Origin: a virus
IMG/VR virus record: IMGVR_UViG_3300008120_000180
Location: 1 to 61,701 of that record
Reading direction: 5' to 3' (one strand)
Length of the DNA stretch: 61,701 nt
Shown here: positions 36,718-42,440 of the stretch, in pieces
Numbering within the stretch: position 1 is the first letter of the stretch
Layout of the letters: every line of letters starts with the position of its first letter
Made by a program: the position numbers and the translations under genes
Notes under the pieces: model-generated
What the model saw: only the letters and a program-made list of their open reading frames with translations
What the model was told of the DNA's origin: nothing
Database searches by the model: none

Positions 36718-36870
36718 TTACTTTTTCTTTCTCTTACAAGCACAATCACATAAACACTTCTTTACACATGGACATTTATCTACACAACAACCATGTGGTT
36801 TACAAAACTTTGGAATTTCCTGAGAGAACAATAAACTACACGAAATAATAAAAGTAATAATCATCTTCAT
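36718..36870 (-). CDS. Tiny secreted cysteine-rich peptide
   Basis: Encodes 50 residues from ATG 36870, which has GGAG 7 bp before it. Residues 1-16 (MKMIITFIISCSLLFS) form a signal peptide. The mature part holds nine Cys in a KxCxPHGCC...CPCVKKCLCDCAC pattern and ends in Lys/Arg. It resembles disulfide-rich or metal-binding secreted peptides but matches no family I know. A possible 30-residue frame (36867-36959) overlaps its start by ATGA and could couple translation. It lies inside the tRNA array, between tRNA-Thr and the abnormal tRNA at 36966. Confidence 0.55.
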   Translation of the reverse strand: MKMIITFIISCSLLFSQEIPKFCKPHGCCVDKCPCVKKCLCDCACKRKKK

Positions 36871-36965
36871 AATTTTCTCCATAATCTTGTTTGGGGATTT
36901 TTATAGTCTTTGAGTTTTGTTTGCTCCTTACTCTGGGTGACTAATGCCAGAAGCCCCATCTTATT

Positions 36966-37055
36966 TATTCGGTGTTGGATTCGAACCAACATTTACCAGG
37001 ACGGAATCGAACCGTCTCTTTCTACCGTCGTAGAAAACACCAAGTTTACCGAATA
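36966..37055 (-). tRNA. tRNA-like element with two T-arm-like stems
   Basis: Ends pair as TATTCGG/CCGAATA and the 3' T-arm GTTGG-TTCGAAT-CCAAC is perfect. Inside is a second T-arm-like stem, GACGG-TTCGATT-CCGTC. The stem at the expected anticodon position, TCTAC-GACG-GTAGA, has only a four-base loop. Read as a class II tRNA it lacks a normal anticodon loop; read with GACGG/CCGTC as the anticodon arm it would be a Ser (CGA) tRNA with an extra stem in the D region. No CCA encoded. A decayed tRNA is possible. Confidence 0.5.
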
Positions 37056-37060
37056 AATTT

Positions 37061-37160
37061 TGGTCCCCCCGCTCCGAATCGAACGGAGAACGTGCTCTAA
37101 TCTGGAGCCACGGAGTGCCGACTTATAAGATCGGTGTTTTACCAATTAAACTACAGGGGG
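37061..37160 (-). tRNA. tRNA with TAT anticodon and giant variable arm
   Basis: Acceptor CCCCCTG/CGGGGGG, D-arm GTTT/AAAC, anticodon arm CCGAT-CTTATAA-GTCGG (anticodon TAT, Ile AUA codons), T-arm CTCCG-TTCGATT-CGGAG, discriminator A and encoded CCA. The variable region is 29 bases and folds as CGTGGCTC-CAGATTA-GAGCACG with one bulge. tRNA-Ile normally has a five-base variable loop, so this is a class II-like body with a class I anticodon. Confidence 0.7.
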
Positions 37161-37190
37161 TTTGGAATATTATTTTCTAATCACAAAATT

Positions 37191-37276
37191 TGGCTCACCG
37201 ACTAGGATTCGAACCTAGATGCGTCTTTCGACTGCCGCATTAACAGTGCGGTGACTTACCATTAGTCTATCGGTGA
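37191..37276 (-). tRNA. Class II tRNA with GTT anticodon (Ser-like body)
   Basis: Acceptor TCACCGA/TCGGTGA, D-arm GACT/AGTC, anticodon arm CCGCA-CTGTTAA-TGCGG (anticodon GTT, Asn codons), T-arm CTAGG-TTCGAAT-CCTAG, discriminator G, encoded CCA. The 16-base variable arm contains GTC-GAAA-GAC. Long variable arm and G73 are serine-tRNA traits, and bacterial SerRS reads those rather than the anticodon. A normal tRNA-Asn(GTT) also exists at 37389. Confidence 0.78.
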
Positions 37277-37285
37277 AAAACTTTT

Positions 37286-37359
37286 TGGCACCTCTGCTCC
37301 GACTCGAACGGAGAACGACAGTTTTGGAGACTGTTATGTTACCATTACACCACAGAGAT
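37286..37359 (-). tRNA. tRNA-Trp(CCA)
   Basis: Acceptor ATCTCTG/CAGAGGT, anticodon arm ACAGT-CTCCAAA-ACTGT with anticodon CCA, normal variable loop, T-arm CTCCG-TTCGAGT-CGGAG, discriminator G and encoded CCA. Confidence 0.85.
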
Positions 37360-37364
37360 AAAAC

Positions 37365-37372
37365 TATTTATA
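37365..37372 (-). promoter_or_regulatory. Late promoter box inside the tRNA array
   Basis: TATAAATA on the minus strand, between tRNA-Asn and tRNA-Trp, just upstream of the latter. A second exact copy lies at 37555-37562 before tRNA-Glu. They suggest that the array is also transcribed late. Confidence 0.45.
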
Positions 37373-37388
37373 GTTATTTTTAATAAAT

Positions 37389-37464
37389 TGGCTCCGGAGG
37401 CAGGACTCGAACCTACAACATCCTGATTAACAGTCAGGCGCATCTACCATTGAGCTACTCCGGA
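37389..37464 (-). tRNA. tRNA-Asn(GTT)
   Basis: Acceptor TCCGGAG/CTCCGGA, D-arm GCTC type, anticodon arm CCTGA-CTGTTAA-TCAGG with anticodon GTT, short variable loop, G73 and encoded CCA. A standard class I asparagine tRNA. Confidence 0.88.
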
Positions 37465-37470
37465 AAAATT

Positions 37471-37547
37471 TGGCGTCGTCGACGGGGATCGAACCCGCAA
37501 TCTCCACCTTGAAAGGGTGGTGGCTTAACCAATTTGCCTACAACGAC
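37471..37547 (-). tRNA. tRNA-Glu(TTC)
   Basis: Acceptor GTCGTTG/CGACGAC, anticodon arm CCACC-CTTTCAA-GGTGG with anticodon TTC, T-arm GCGGG-TTCGATC-CCCGT, discriminator G and encoded CCA. Confidence 0.85.
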
Positions 37548-37554
37548 TTAATTA

Positions 37555-37562
37555 TATTTATA
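37555..37562 (-). promoter_or_regulatory. Late promoter box before tRNA-Glu
   Basis: Exact TATAAATA on the minus strand, 8 bp upstream of the tRNA-Glu 5' end. Confidence 0.45.
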
Positions 37563-37649
37563 CGCAAGAGTGGACCTTGAACCCACATGATTTAGCTTTT
37601 AACTAGCAACCAATATTGCCATCGTTTTACCTTGTTAAACTATCTTGCG
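37563..37649 (-). tRNA. tRNA-like element, anticodon uncertain
   Basis: Acceptor CGCAAGA/TCTTGCG, D-arm GTTT/AAAC and T-arm GTGGG-TTCAAGG-TCCAC are clear. The 87-base length implies a long variable arm. The best anticodon stem, GGCAA-TATTGG-TTGCT, has a six-base loop, and the next stretch (AGTTAAAAGCT) is only weakly paired, so no anticodon can be assigned safely. CCA is not encoded. A decaying or processed tRNA is likely. Confidence 0.5.
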
Positions 37650-37662
37650 AAAATTCATTTTT

Positions 37663-37707
37663 TATAAATAATATTCGAGGATAGAATTGCGGAAACAATT
37701 TCTATCC
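37663..37707 (+). promoter_or_regulatory. Late box plus hairpin leader of homing endonuclease 2
   Basis: TATAAATA (37663-37670), then a stem of GGATAGAATTG (37679-37689) with CAATTTCTATCC (37696-37707, one bulge), then CACAAACTAAGGATA and ATG 37737. Sequence of the stem differs from that of endonuclease 1 but the layout is the same. Confidence 0.6.
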
Positions 37708-37736
37708 CCTAAACACAAACTAAGGATATTTAGCTT

Positions 37737-38420
37737 ATGTCTAATAATATTTATTGTACTTACCTTACCACCTATTCAGGTGATAAACTCCCTCCTCTTT
37801 ATATTGGATCAACTTCAGTAGAAAAAATCAACAAAGGTTATCATGGATCTGTAGAATCTAAGAAATATAAAGAAATCTGGTTATCAGAATTATCTGAGAA
37901 TCCTCATTTATTTCAAACTAAAATTCTAACAACTCATTCTACTAGAGAAGAAGCGTTAGAAGAGGAGGTTCGTTATCAATTAGAACATGATGTTGTTAGA
38001 TCTCCAGAATATATTAATATGGCTGTTGCAAATAAGAAATTCATATTTGTTGATTATGATGATTCAGAATATATAAAGAAAATATCTGAAGCTGGTAGAA
38101 AGAGATACAAAAACCCAGAAGAAAAAAAGAAATCTTCTGAATCTCAAAAAAAGAGATACGAAAACCCAGACGAAAGAAAGAAGACTTCTGAAGCTCAGAA
38201 AAAGAGATATAAGAATGGATTCATAAATCCTATGTTTGGTAAGAGACACACTACAGAAACAAAACTTAAAATGTCTGAAAGTGCTAGTGGATCTAAAAAT
38301 GGTTCTTATGGAAGAAGATGGTTTTACCATCCAGAAACATTAGAGAATATTAAATGTTTACCAGAGGATAAGCCAGAAAACTATATTCCAGGAAGAAAAT
38401 TGTCAATGTTGCAGAGGTAG
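37737..38420 (+). CDS. GIY-YIG homing endonuclease 2
   Basis: Encodes 227 residues. The N-terminal nuclease domain ([32 protein letters not shown]) is close to endonuclease 1, with which it shares most of the first 110 residues. The C-terminal part has three basic repeats (KKRYKNPEEKKKSSE type) and ends with a different module (FGKRHTTETKLKMSE and a WFYHPETLENIKCLPEDKP-like tail). The stop codon and last ten bases lie inside the tRNA-Met gene on the other strand, so the insertion used a tRNA 3' end as its border. Confidence 0.86.
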   Translation: MSNNIYCTYLTTYSGDKLPPLYIGSTSVEKINKGYHGSVESKKYKEIWLSELSENPHLFQTKILTTHSTREEALEEEVRYQLEHDVVRSPEYINMAVANKKFIFVDYDDSEYIKKISEAGRKRYKNPEEKKKSSESQKKRYENPDERKKTSEAQKKRYKNGFINPMFGKRHTTETKLKMSESASGSKNGSYGRRWFYHPETLENIKCLPEDKPENYIPGRKLSMLQR

Positions 38421-38486
38421 GATTCGAACCTTTTGAGACGTCCTCCTGGTTATGAGCCAGGCGAGCTGACCGCTGCTCTACTCTGC
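38411..38486 (-). tRNA. tRNA-Met(CAT), irregular
   Basis: Acceptor GCAGAG/CTCTGC, D-arm GAGC/GCTC and anticodon arm CCTGG-CTCATAA-CCAGG (anticodon CAT) are good. The variable region AGGACGTCTCAAA is longer than normal and the T-stem AAAGG/CCTAC has two mismatches, where GTAGG would be perfect. The tail is ACA, not CCA. The 3' ten bases are shared with the stop region of endonuclease 2. It could serve as Met or as Ile2 after lysidine modification. Confidence 0.6.
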
Positions 38487-38577
38487 TATAAAATCCGGTG
38501 GTTTTGATTTGGCTGGCTCAAAACCAAAAGCCTCAACTAAATAAGATCCAATTGAAATCTACATTAGCCGCAACCTG

Positions 38578-39237
38578 CTAGATTATGCGTCTAGCATTCT
38601 TTAAAACTCGACCTTTTTCCCAACCATTCGGAATTTCTTCGTATGTTTTAATTTTCTTGTTTTCTTTACCATTTGTTATCCAAATTGTTCCATATTGGGA
38701 ATTCAATTCTCCATCATGTTTTCCTTTATGTGAATTAGACATTTTTAATTTAGATTCTTGATTATGTTTTTTACCTAACCAAACACCATTAGGATATTTT
38801 TCAATAAATTTTTCTGTGGCTTTTTTTAAGATTATGTTAACTTTGTTTCTAAACTCAACATCAGAATTATATTTCTCTTTAAAACTTTTTGAGTTTCCTT
38901 TCATTAAGGAATCTAATCTTTTTTTAGTCAAAAACTTTTCTGGATTAGAATTTATATAACTAAACCCACCACAACCACCTTCACATAAGTTATATGTTTG
39001 TTCTAAGTGAACAAAATCTTTATTAACAATTTCTTTTTCTTTTTCGTTCATTGCATCTTCACTATCGAAGATGTATAGTATATCTTTTTTAAAATTATCA
39101 ATTCCATATTTTTTAATGGCACACTTCAGTAACTTACCAGATCCCATATAATTATCATTTAGATCTTTCGTTTGATGTTTACCGATATAAACTTTACCAT
39201 TAATTTTATTTGTTATTTGATATATTAAGTAATGCAT
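38578..39237 (-). CDS. GIY-YIG homing endonuclease 3 (SegA-like)
   Basis: Encodes 219 residues of a different lineage from endonucleases 1, 2 and 4. The start YLIYQITNKINGKVYIGKHQ has classic GIY-YIG spacing, followed by DNYMGSGKLLKCAIKKYG and a catalytic Glu region near 70-80 (EKEIVNKDFV). The C-terminus has a NUMOD3-like SKLKMSNSHKGKH and the common 'WITNGKENKKI...IPNGWEKGR' tail. It sits in the tRNA array between tRNA-Met and tRNA-Pro. A long hairpin containing a late box precedes the ATG. Confidence 0.86.
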   Translation of the reverse strand: MHYLIYQITNKINGKVYIGKHQTKDLNDNYMGSGKLLKCAIKKYGIDNFKKDILYIFDSEDAMNEKEKEIVNKDFVHLEQTYNLCEGGCGGFSYINSNPEKFLTKKRLDSLMKGNSKSFKEKYNSDVEFRNKVNIILKKATEKFIEKYPNGVWLGKKHNQESKLKMSNSHKGKHDGELNSQYGTIWITNGKENKKIKTYEEIPNGWEKGRVLKNARRII

Positions 39238-39247
39238 TTTTATGGTC

Positions 39248-39302
39248 CCGGATTCTTATAAAGAAGTATTACATACTACTATTATTATTTATAAGAATCC
39301 GG
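39248..39302 (-). promoter_or_regulatory. 15 bp hairpin with late promoter in its 5' arm
   Basis: On the minus strand the arms are CCGGATTCTTATAAA and its complement, separated by 25 bases, ending 11 bp before ATG 39237. The late box TATAAATA (39286-39293) overlaps the 5' arm. A transcript from upstream would form the full stem; a late transcript starting near 39280 would lack the 5' arm and leave the start region open. This mirrors T4 genes whose early messages are silenced by a hairpin. Confidence 0.6.
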
Positions 39303-39311
39303 AACTCGATG

Positions 39312-39387
39312 TCGGGATGGCTGGATTCGAACCAGCGTTCTTCTGCTCCCAAGGCAGACGGATTAAACCAAACTTTCCCACATCCCG
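39312..39387 (-). tRNA. tRNA-Pro(TGG)
   Basis: Acceptor CGGGATG/CATCCCG, anticodon arm TCTGC-CTTGGGA-GCAGA with anticodon TGG, T-arm GCTGG-TTCGAAT-CCAGC, discriminator A. The next bases are CA rather than CCA. Confidence 0.85.
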
Positions 39388-39397
39388 TTAATGATAT

Positions 39398-39565
39398 TTA
39401 AACTTCGTAAAATACTTCTTTAAATTCATAAATAGAAGAATTTTTAACTGCTGCTTTCGCCATTGGTAACGACTTATAAATTTTTCCACCAGCAGAATAA
39501 GCACTACCAGTTCTTACTTCTTTGGTAACTTTATTTATAGCAACCCATCCGATAGGAATCTTCAT
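39398..39565 (-). CDS. Small hypothetical protein
   Basis: Encodes 55 residues from ATG 39565 (IGWVAINKVTKEVRTGSAYS, later a YKSLPMAKAAVKNSSI segment). The Gly-Trp/Ile-Gly-Trp start and 'AINKxTKEVRTGxAY' look like a small phage beta-hairpin protein. No family known to me. Two overlapping promoters lie upstream: a host-type one (39589-39617) and a late box (39582-39589), supporting expression in both phases. The gene ends 11 bp before the 5' end of tRNA-Pro. Confidence 0.6.
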   Translation of the reverse strand: MKIPIGWVAINKVTKEVRTGSAYSAGGKIYKSLPMAKAAVKNSSIYEFKEVFYEV

Positions 39566-39581
39566 TACTCACTCAACCTTA

Positions 39582-39617
39582 TATTTATATTATATCACAT
39601 TTCTTTCGCTTCGTCAA
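39582..39617 (-). promoter_or_regulatory. Overlapping early and late promoters
   Basis: TTGACG (39612-39617), 17 bp, TATAAT (39589-39594) form a host-type promoter. Its -10 shares a base with an exact late box TATAAATA (39582-39589). Both direct transcription to the gene at 39398-39565. Confidence 0.6.
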
Positions 39618-39774
39618 GTTCTTCTTTTATTTTTTGTTTATTCTTTAGAGTAGAAATCATTCGATTACTTCTACAATATTCACAAGAACCATTATTTCTA
39701 CAATGAGAAGAAACAGATTTTCCACCAGTTAATTTATTTCTTTTGTTTTTTGTTTGTGTTCTTTTCCAACTCAT
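39595..39774 (-). CDS. Small basic Cys-containing phage protein
   Basis: Encodes 59 residues if the start is ATG 39774 (MSWKRTQTKNKRNKLTGGKS); a start 60 bp upstream would add a hydrophobic but unlikely extension. CRNNGSCEYCRSNR near residue 28 could be a small metal or nucleic-acid binding knuckle (three Cys plus a His before it), and the C-terminus is an acidic helix. The 'LTGGKSVSxxCRNxGxCxYCxxNR' pattern recurs, to my recollection, in other T4-like phages as a conserved hypothetical. No ribosome site of note. Confidence 0.55.
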   Translation of the reverse strand: MSWKRTQTKNKRNKLTGGKSVSSHCRNNGSCEYCRSNRMISTLKNKQKIKEELDEAKEM

Positions 39775-39998
39775 ATGTTTATTTAGTAGGGAGAAGATTG
39801 AAATGAAATCTGAGCAATAAACAATTAGCAACAAACAACAAAATCCATATTATATTTGATCGTTACAATAAGCAACAAACAGAGAGTTTTTTATTTTACG
39901 ATTTTTCTATAACATGAGAAGTTTGCTAGTTTCCTTATGAGGGAAGTTTGTATATCCATAAAGGATAAAAGATTTCTTCTGGCCTTCTCCCACAACAA

Positions 39999-40562
39999 CT
40001 AGACGATTCTTAGAGTTTCTAAGAACTGCCAGTTGCTTTCACTAATCAGAATATGATTAGATGAATTGTATTCAGATAACTTATCTGTTAACTGAGTTTT
40101 TTCTTTCTTTAGATTGTAGATTTGATTTTCAACTCCTTCAACCATTTCTGTATTGATAAATGAGACATTCATATTTCGAGGGTACACATTAGTATCGCTG
40201 TTAATATGTTCTGCTTCATCTACCATTTCAGTTAGAGGTCGATCCCACTTCTTAACATCTAAAGAGGTAAGCATCGTTAGTTGCTTTTCTACAACAGCTA
40301 GATCGCCTAGAAGAGATGTAATACCAACATTTGTATTTGTAATACCAATCTGGTTCTTAATAGTTGCCAAGATCTTGTATAACTTTTCTTGTTTAACTAA
40401 AACATCAAGAAACTTAACTCTTCCCTCATGCACAAGACACACAACATCAATATTCTTTGTTACAACTTTTGTAGAAGATGGATTTGGTTTGTTGTTCACA
40501 AGCCATTTTTCAATCTCAGAAACAATCTGAGCAGCTTTTCGGAGTGTCACTTTATTTTCCAT
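39999..40562 (-). CDS. Helical hypothetical protein
   Basis: Encodes 187 residues, predicted mainly alpha-helical, with a segment NQIGITNTNVGITSLLGDLA near residue 90 and a C-terminal coiled coil (VENQIYNLKKEKTQLTDKL). The pattern of short helices with 'IxxTN...TSLLGDLAxxEKQLxxL' recalls the DIP1984/septicolysin-like group of small helical proteins, but the match is weak. It has a ribosome site AAAGGTGATAT. It lies upstream of no clear operon partner; function unknown. Confidence 0.5.
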   Translation of the reverse strand: MENKVTLRKAAQIVSEIEKWLVNNKPNPSSTKVVTKNIDVVCLVHEGRVKFLDVLVKQEKLYKILATIKNQIGITNTNVGITSLLGDLAVVEKQLTMLTSLDVKKWDRPLTEMVDEAEHINSDTNVYPRNMNVSFINTEMVEGVENQIYNLKKEKTQLTDKLSEYNSSNHILISESNWQFLETLRIV

Positions 40563-40571
40563 ATATCACCT

Positions 40572-40811
40572 TTATGATTCTTCTTTTGTTAATTTTCTAA
40601 AATAGAATTGATCCCAACCCCAAAGAATTTTTCCTTCTTTATTGGCAAGAACTACATGTCCTGGCATTTGTTCTATCTCACCAATACAGACCAAAACATC
40701 GCCTTGTTTAAATGGAAACTGATACTCGCCTTTCGGCAGATCAAAAACTTCAACTAAAAATGGTTTTTCACGTAATTGTTTAAGTCTTTTTTTGTATAAT
40801 CTGTTTTTCAT
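40572..40811 (-). CDS. Small beta-rich hypothetical protein
   Basis: Encodes 79 residues: a basic N-terminal helix (KKRLKQLREKPF), then a compact beta region (FPFKQGDVLVCIGEIEQMPG, HVVLANKEGKILWGWDQFYF). The 'F-KxGDVLVCIGExExMPGHVVLAxxEGKxxWGxDxFxFRxLT' layout looks like a small SH3-like barrel. It is packed 9 bp before the gene at 39999 and downstream of the ligase, same strand. Family and function unknown. Confidence 0.5.
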   Translation of the reverse strand: MKNRLYKKRLKQLREKPFLVEVFDLPKGEYQFPFKQGDVLVCIGEIEQMPGHVVLANKEGKILWGWDQFYFRKLTKEES

Positions 40812-40833
40812 AACTAATATCTCTTATATTATT

Positions 40834-40862
40834 TGGTCGCAATGGAGGGAGTTGAACCCTAG
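40834..40862 (-). other. 3' fragment of a tRNA gene
   Basis: The minus strand has AGGG-TTCAACT-CCCT as a T-arm, CATTGCG as a 3' acceptor strand, A73 and an encoded CCA, but no matching 5' half (CGCAATG) exists upstream; that place is occupied by the end of the ligase gene. It looks like a tRNA remnant left after recombination at a tRNA 3' end. Confidence 0.5.
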
Positions 40863-40877
40863 ATTCTTCTTTTAAAT

Positions 40878-42194
40878 TTAAATTTTCTCCCCAGCGGTAA
40901 ATCCACGCCAAGACTTAAATCTCGGAAACCGTAGGGAGTAAGTTCCATCTTGATTTTGAGTAACAGCATCTGCAAGGACTTCAGCAATCTGCCCGATCAA
41001 TTTATCTTGATTCCCCCAAATATCGTTACGCTCTTCATCAGAAAATCCCGAGCCAACATTAACTGAGATGTTCTTACCATTATATTCGCCTTCACAAACA
41101 ATCGCACCAAGCGAACCCTTATTCTTACCAGTTCCTTCTTCAACTCCAACAACTCCAAGATCAAGAGAAATAACTGGCTTGGCCTTTAACCAAGAAGAAG
41201 AACGCTTACACTCGTAAGGAGCGTTCAAGTCCTTGATCATAATTCCTTCGTAACCACCTTCGATAGCCAACTCATTAATCTCACGAAGCCGATCTCGGCC
41301 TGCGACGGTCTCGAAATTAATAATTTCTGAAGAAAGAATCTTAATATTCGGAGTGGAATCTTTTACAAGATTGTACCAGATATTAAGTGCTTCAGAACGA
41401 GTCTCCTGAGTTTCTAAACACATTCCGGCAACGAAATCCTTCATAGGAATCATATCAAAGAGATGAAGAACCGCATCAGAAGTCTGAACATTTTCCTTAC
41501 GATTTAATTGCTTCATCAAATCCTGGAACTTTTCCGACATAACTTCACCATCAAAGACCCAGGGTTCAGAAAGAGCCTCAGAAATCTCAGAGAACTGATT
41601 ACGGATATGCGGAAAGTTTTCGAGTTCCTTACCATTACGAGAAAACTGAATTACACGACCATCAGGATAAACAAAGGTAAGAACTCGAACGCCATCTAAC
41701 TTAACTTCAATCTGCTTACGACCAATCAACTTAGACTGCTGATCAGTCGAATCCTGAGCGAGCTGACAAGAAAAAACAGGAACAAGATATTTATCAGAAG
41801 CACGAATGTTATTCACAACTTTATTCACTGTCTTTTCAGACAACCCACAACGAAGATCCTTGATCAGGATCCGACGATACCAATAATTCCATTCATCAAT
41901 CGTAGCCATGGACATAGCACGATTAATTTCATCTTTCGCATTATTACCAGTGATCTTACGATTTAAGAGATTATTCAATAAGCCAACAAATTCAGACCAA
42001 GAAAGACCAGAACCAGATGCGATCTTCTTCTCAGGAACTTGCTTCACACCGAACGTGAGCATATTATCCAAAGCATAACGTATTCCATAAAATAGAATAT
42101 CATTCTTATCACGGGCTTCACGCTCAAGAATCGCTTCTTTACCAAGCCGAGAATTATCGGATTCAAGTGCCTTAATAACTTTCCAGGGAATCAT
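40878..42194 (-). CDS. 30: ATP-dependent DNA ligase (T4 gp30 type)
   Basis: Encodes 438 residues (T4 gp30 is 487). The nucleotidyltransferase motif I is IEVKLDGVRVLTF (adenylated Lys near residue 166); motif III-like region AFDGEVMSE appears as PWVFDGEVMSEKF near 215, motif IV as GGYEGIMIKDL near 315, and motif V as SWLKAKPVISLDL near 335. The C-terminal OB domain follows (VVGVEEGTGKNKGSLGA). It seals nicks in phage DNA. The ATG overlaps the stop of the 64-residue gene upstream. The codon use is slightly richer in G and C than that of the neighbours. Confidence 0.92.
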   Translation of the reverse strand: MIPWKVIKALESDNSRLGKEAILEREARDKNDILFYGIRYALDNMLTFGVKQVPEKKIASGSGLSWSEFVGLLNNLLNRKITGNNAKDEINRAMSMATIDEWNYWYRRILIKDLRCGLSEKTVNKVVNNIRASDKYLVPVFSCQLAQDSTDQQSKLIGRKQIEVKLDGVRVLTFVYPDGRVIQFSRNGKELENFPHIRNQFSEISEALSEPWVFDGEVMSEKFQDLMKQLNRKENVQTSDAVLHLFDMIPMKDFVAGMCLETQETRSEALNIWYNLVKDSTPNIKILSSEIINFETVAGRDRLREINELAIEGGYEGIMIKDLNAPYECKRSSSWLKAKPVISLDLGVVGVEEGTGKNKGSLGAIVCEGEYNGKNISVNVGSGFSDEERNDIWGNQDKLIGQIAEVLADAVTQNQDGTYSLRFPRFKSWRGFTAGEKI

Positions 42195-42388
42195 TAATAG
42201 ATCTCCAAAATTTCTTCGAAACGAGCGATGTAAGATGTGGTATCACAATACGATTCAAGATCGAAAATCGGACAACCGGAAGAATCGACTCGAATATTTT
42301 TAACACACATCGAAAAATCCAATGGGACGCACCAAACCTCATCAAGAATCTTCACTTCTTTAGTGAACTTTCGTAATTCGTTAACCAT
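42194..42388 (-). CDS. Small hypothetical protein before ligase
   Basis: Encodes 64 residues (MVNELRKFTKEVKILDEVWC start, then PLDFSMCVKNIRVDSSGCPI). No motif recognised. Its TAA overlaps the ligase ATG, so the two are coupled. A very good host-type promoter (42395-42423) has its -10 six bases before this ATG, giving a predicted leaderless message. Possible role: ligase partner or translation initiator of the operon; unknown. Confidence 0.6.
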   Translation of the reverse strand: MVNELRKFTKEVKILDEVWCVPLDFSMCVKNIRVDSSGCPIFDLESYCDTTSYIARFEEILEIY

Positions 42389-42394
42389 ACAACC

Positions 42395-42423
42395 ATTATA
42401 CCTTTTTCTGGTGAGGAAGTCAA
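42395..42423 (-). promoter_or_regulatory. Host-type promoter of the ligase operon
   Basis: TTGACT (42418-42423), 17 bp, TATAAT (42395-42400), six bases, ATG 42388. It flanks the left side of the nested inverted repeat. Confidence 0.72.
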
Positions 42424-42440
42424 GGAAATTTGAAATTTTT

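Noticed and set aside
39210-39401. Plus-strand frame containing MSGWLDSNQRSSAPKADG
   Set aside because: This is the well-known antisense translation of a tRNA gene (here tRNA-Pro); not a protein.
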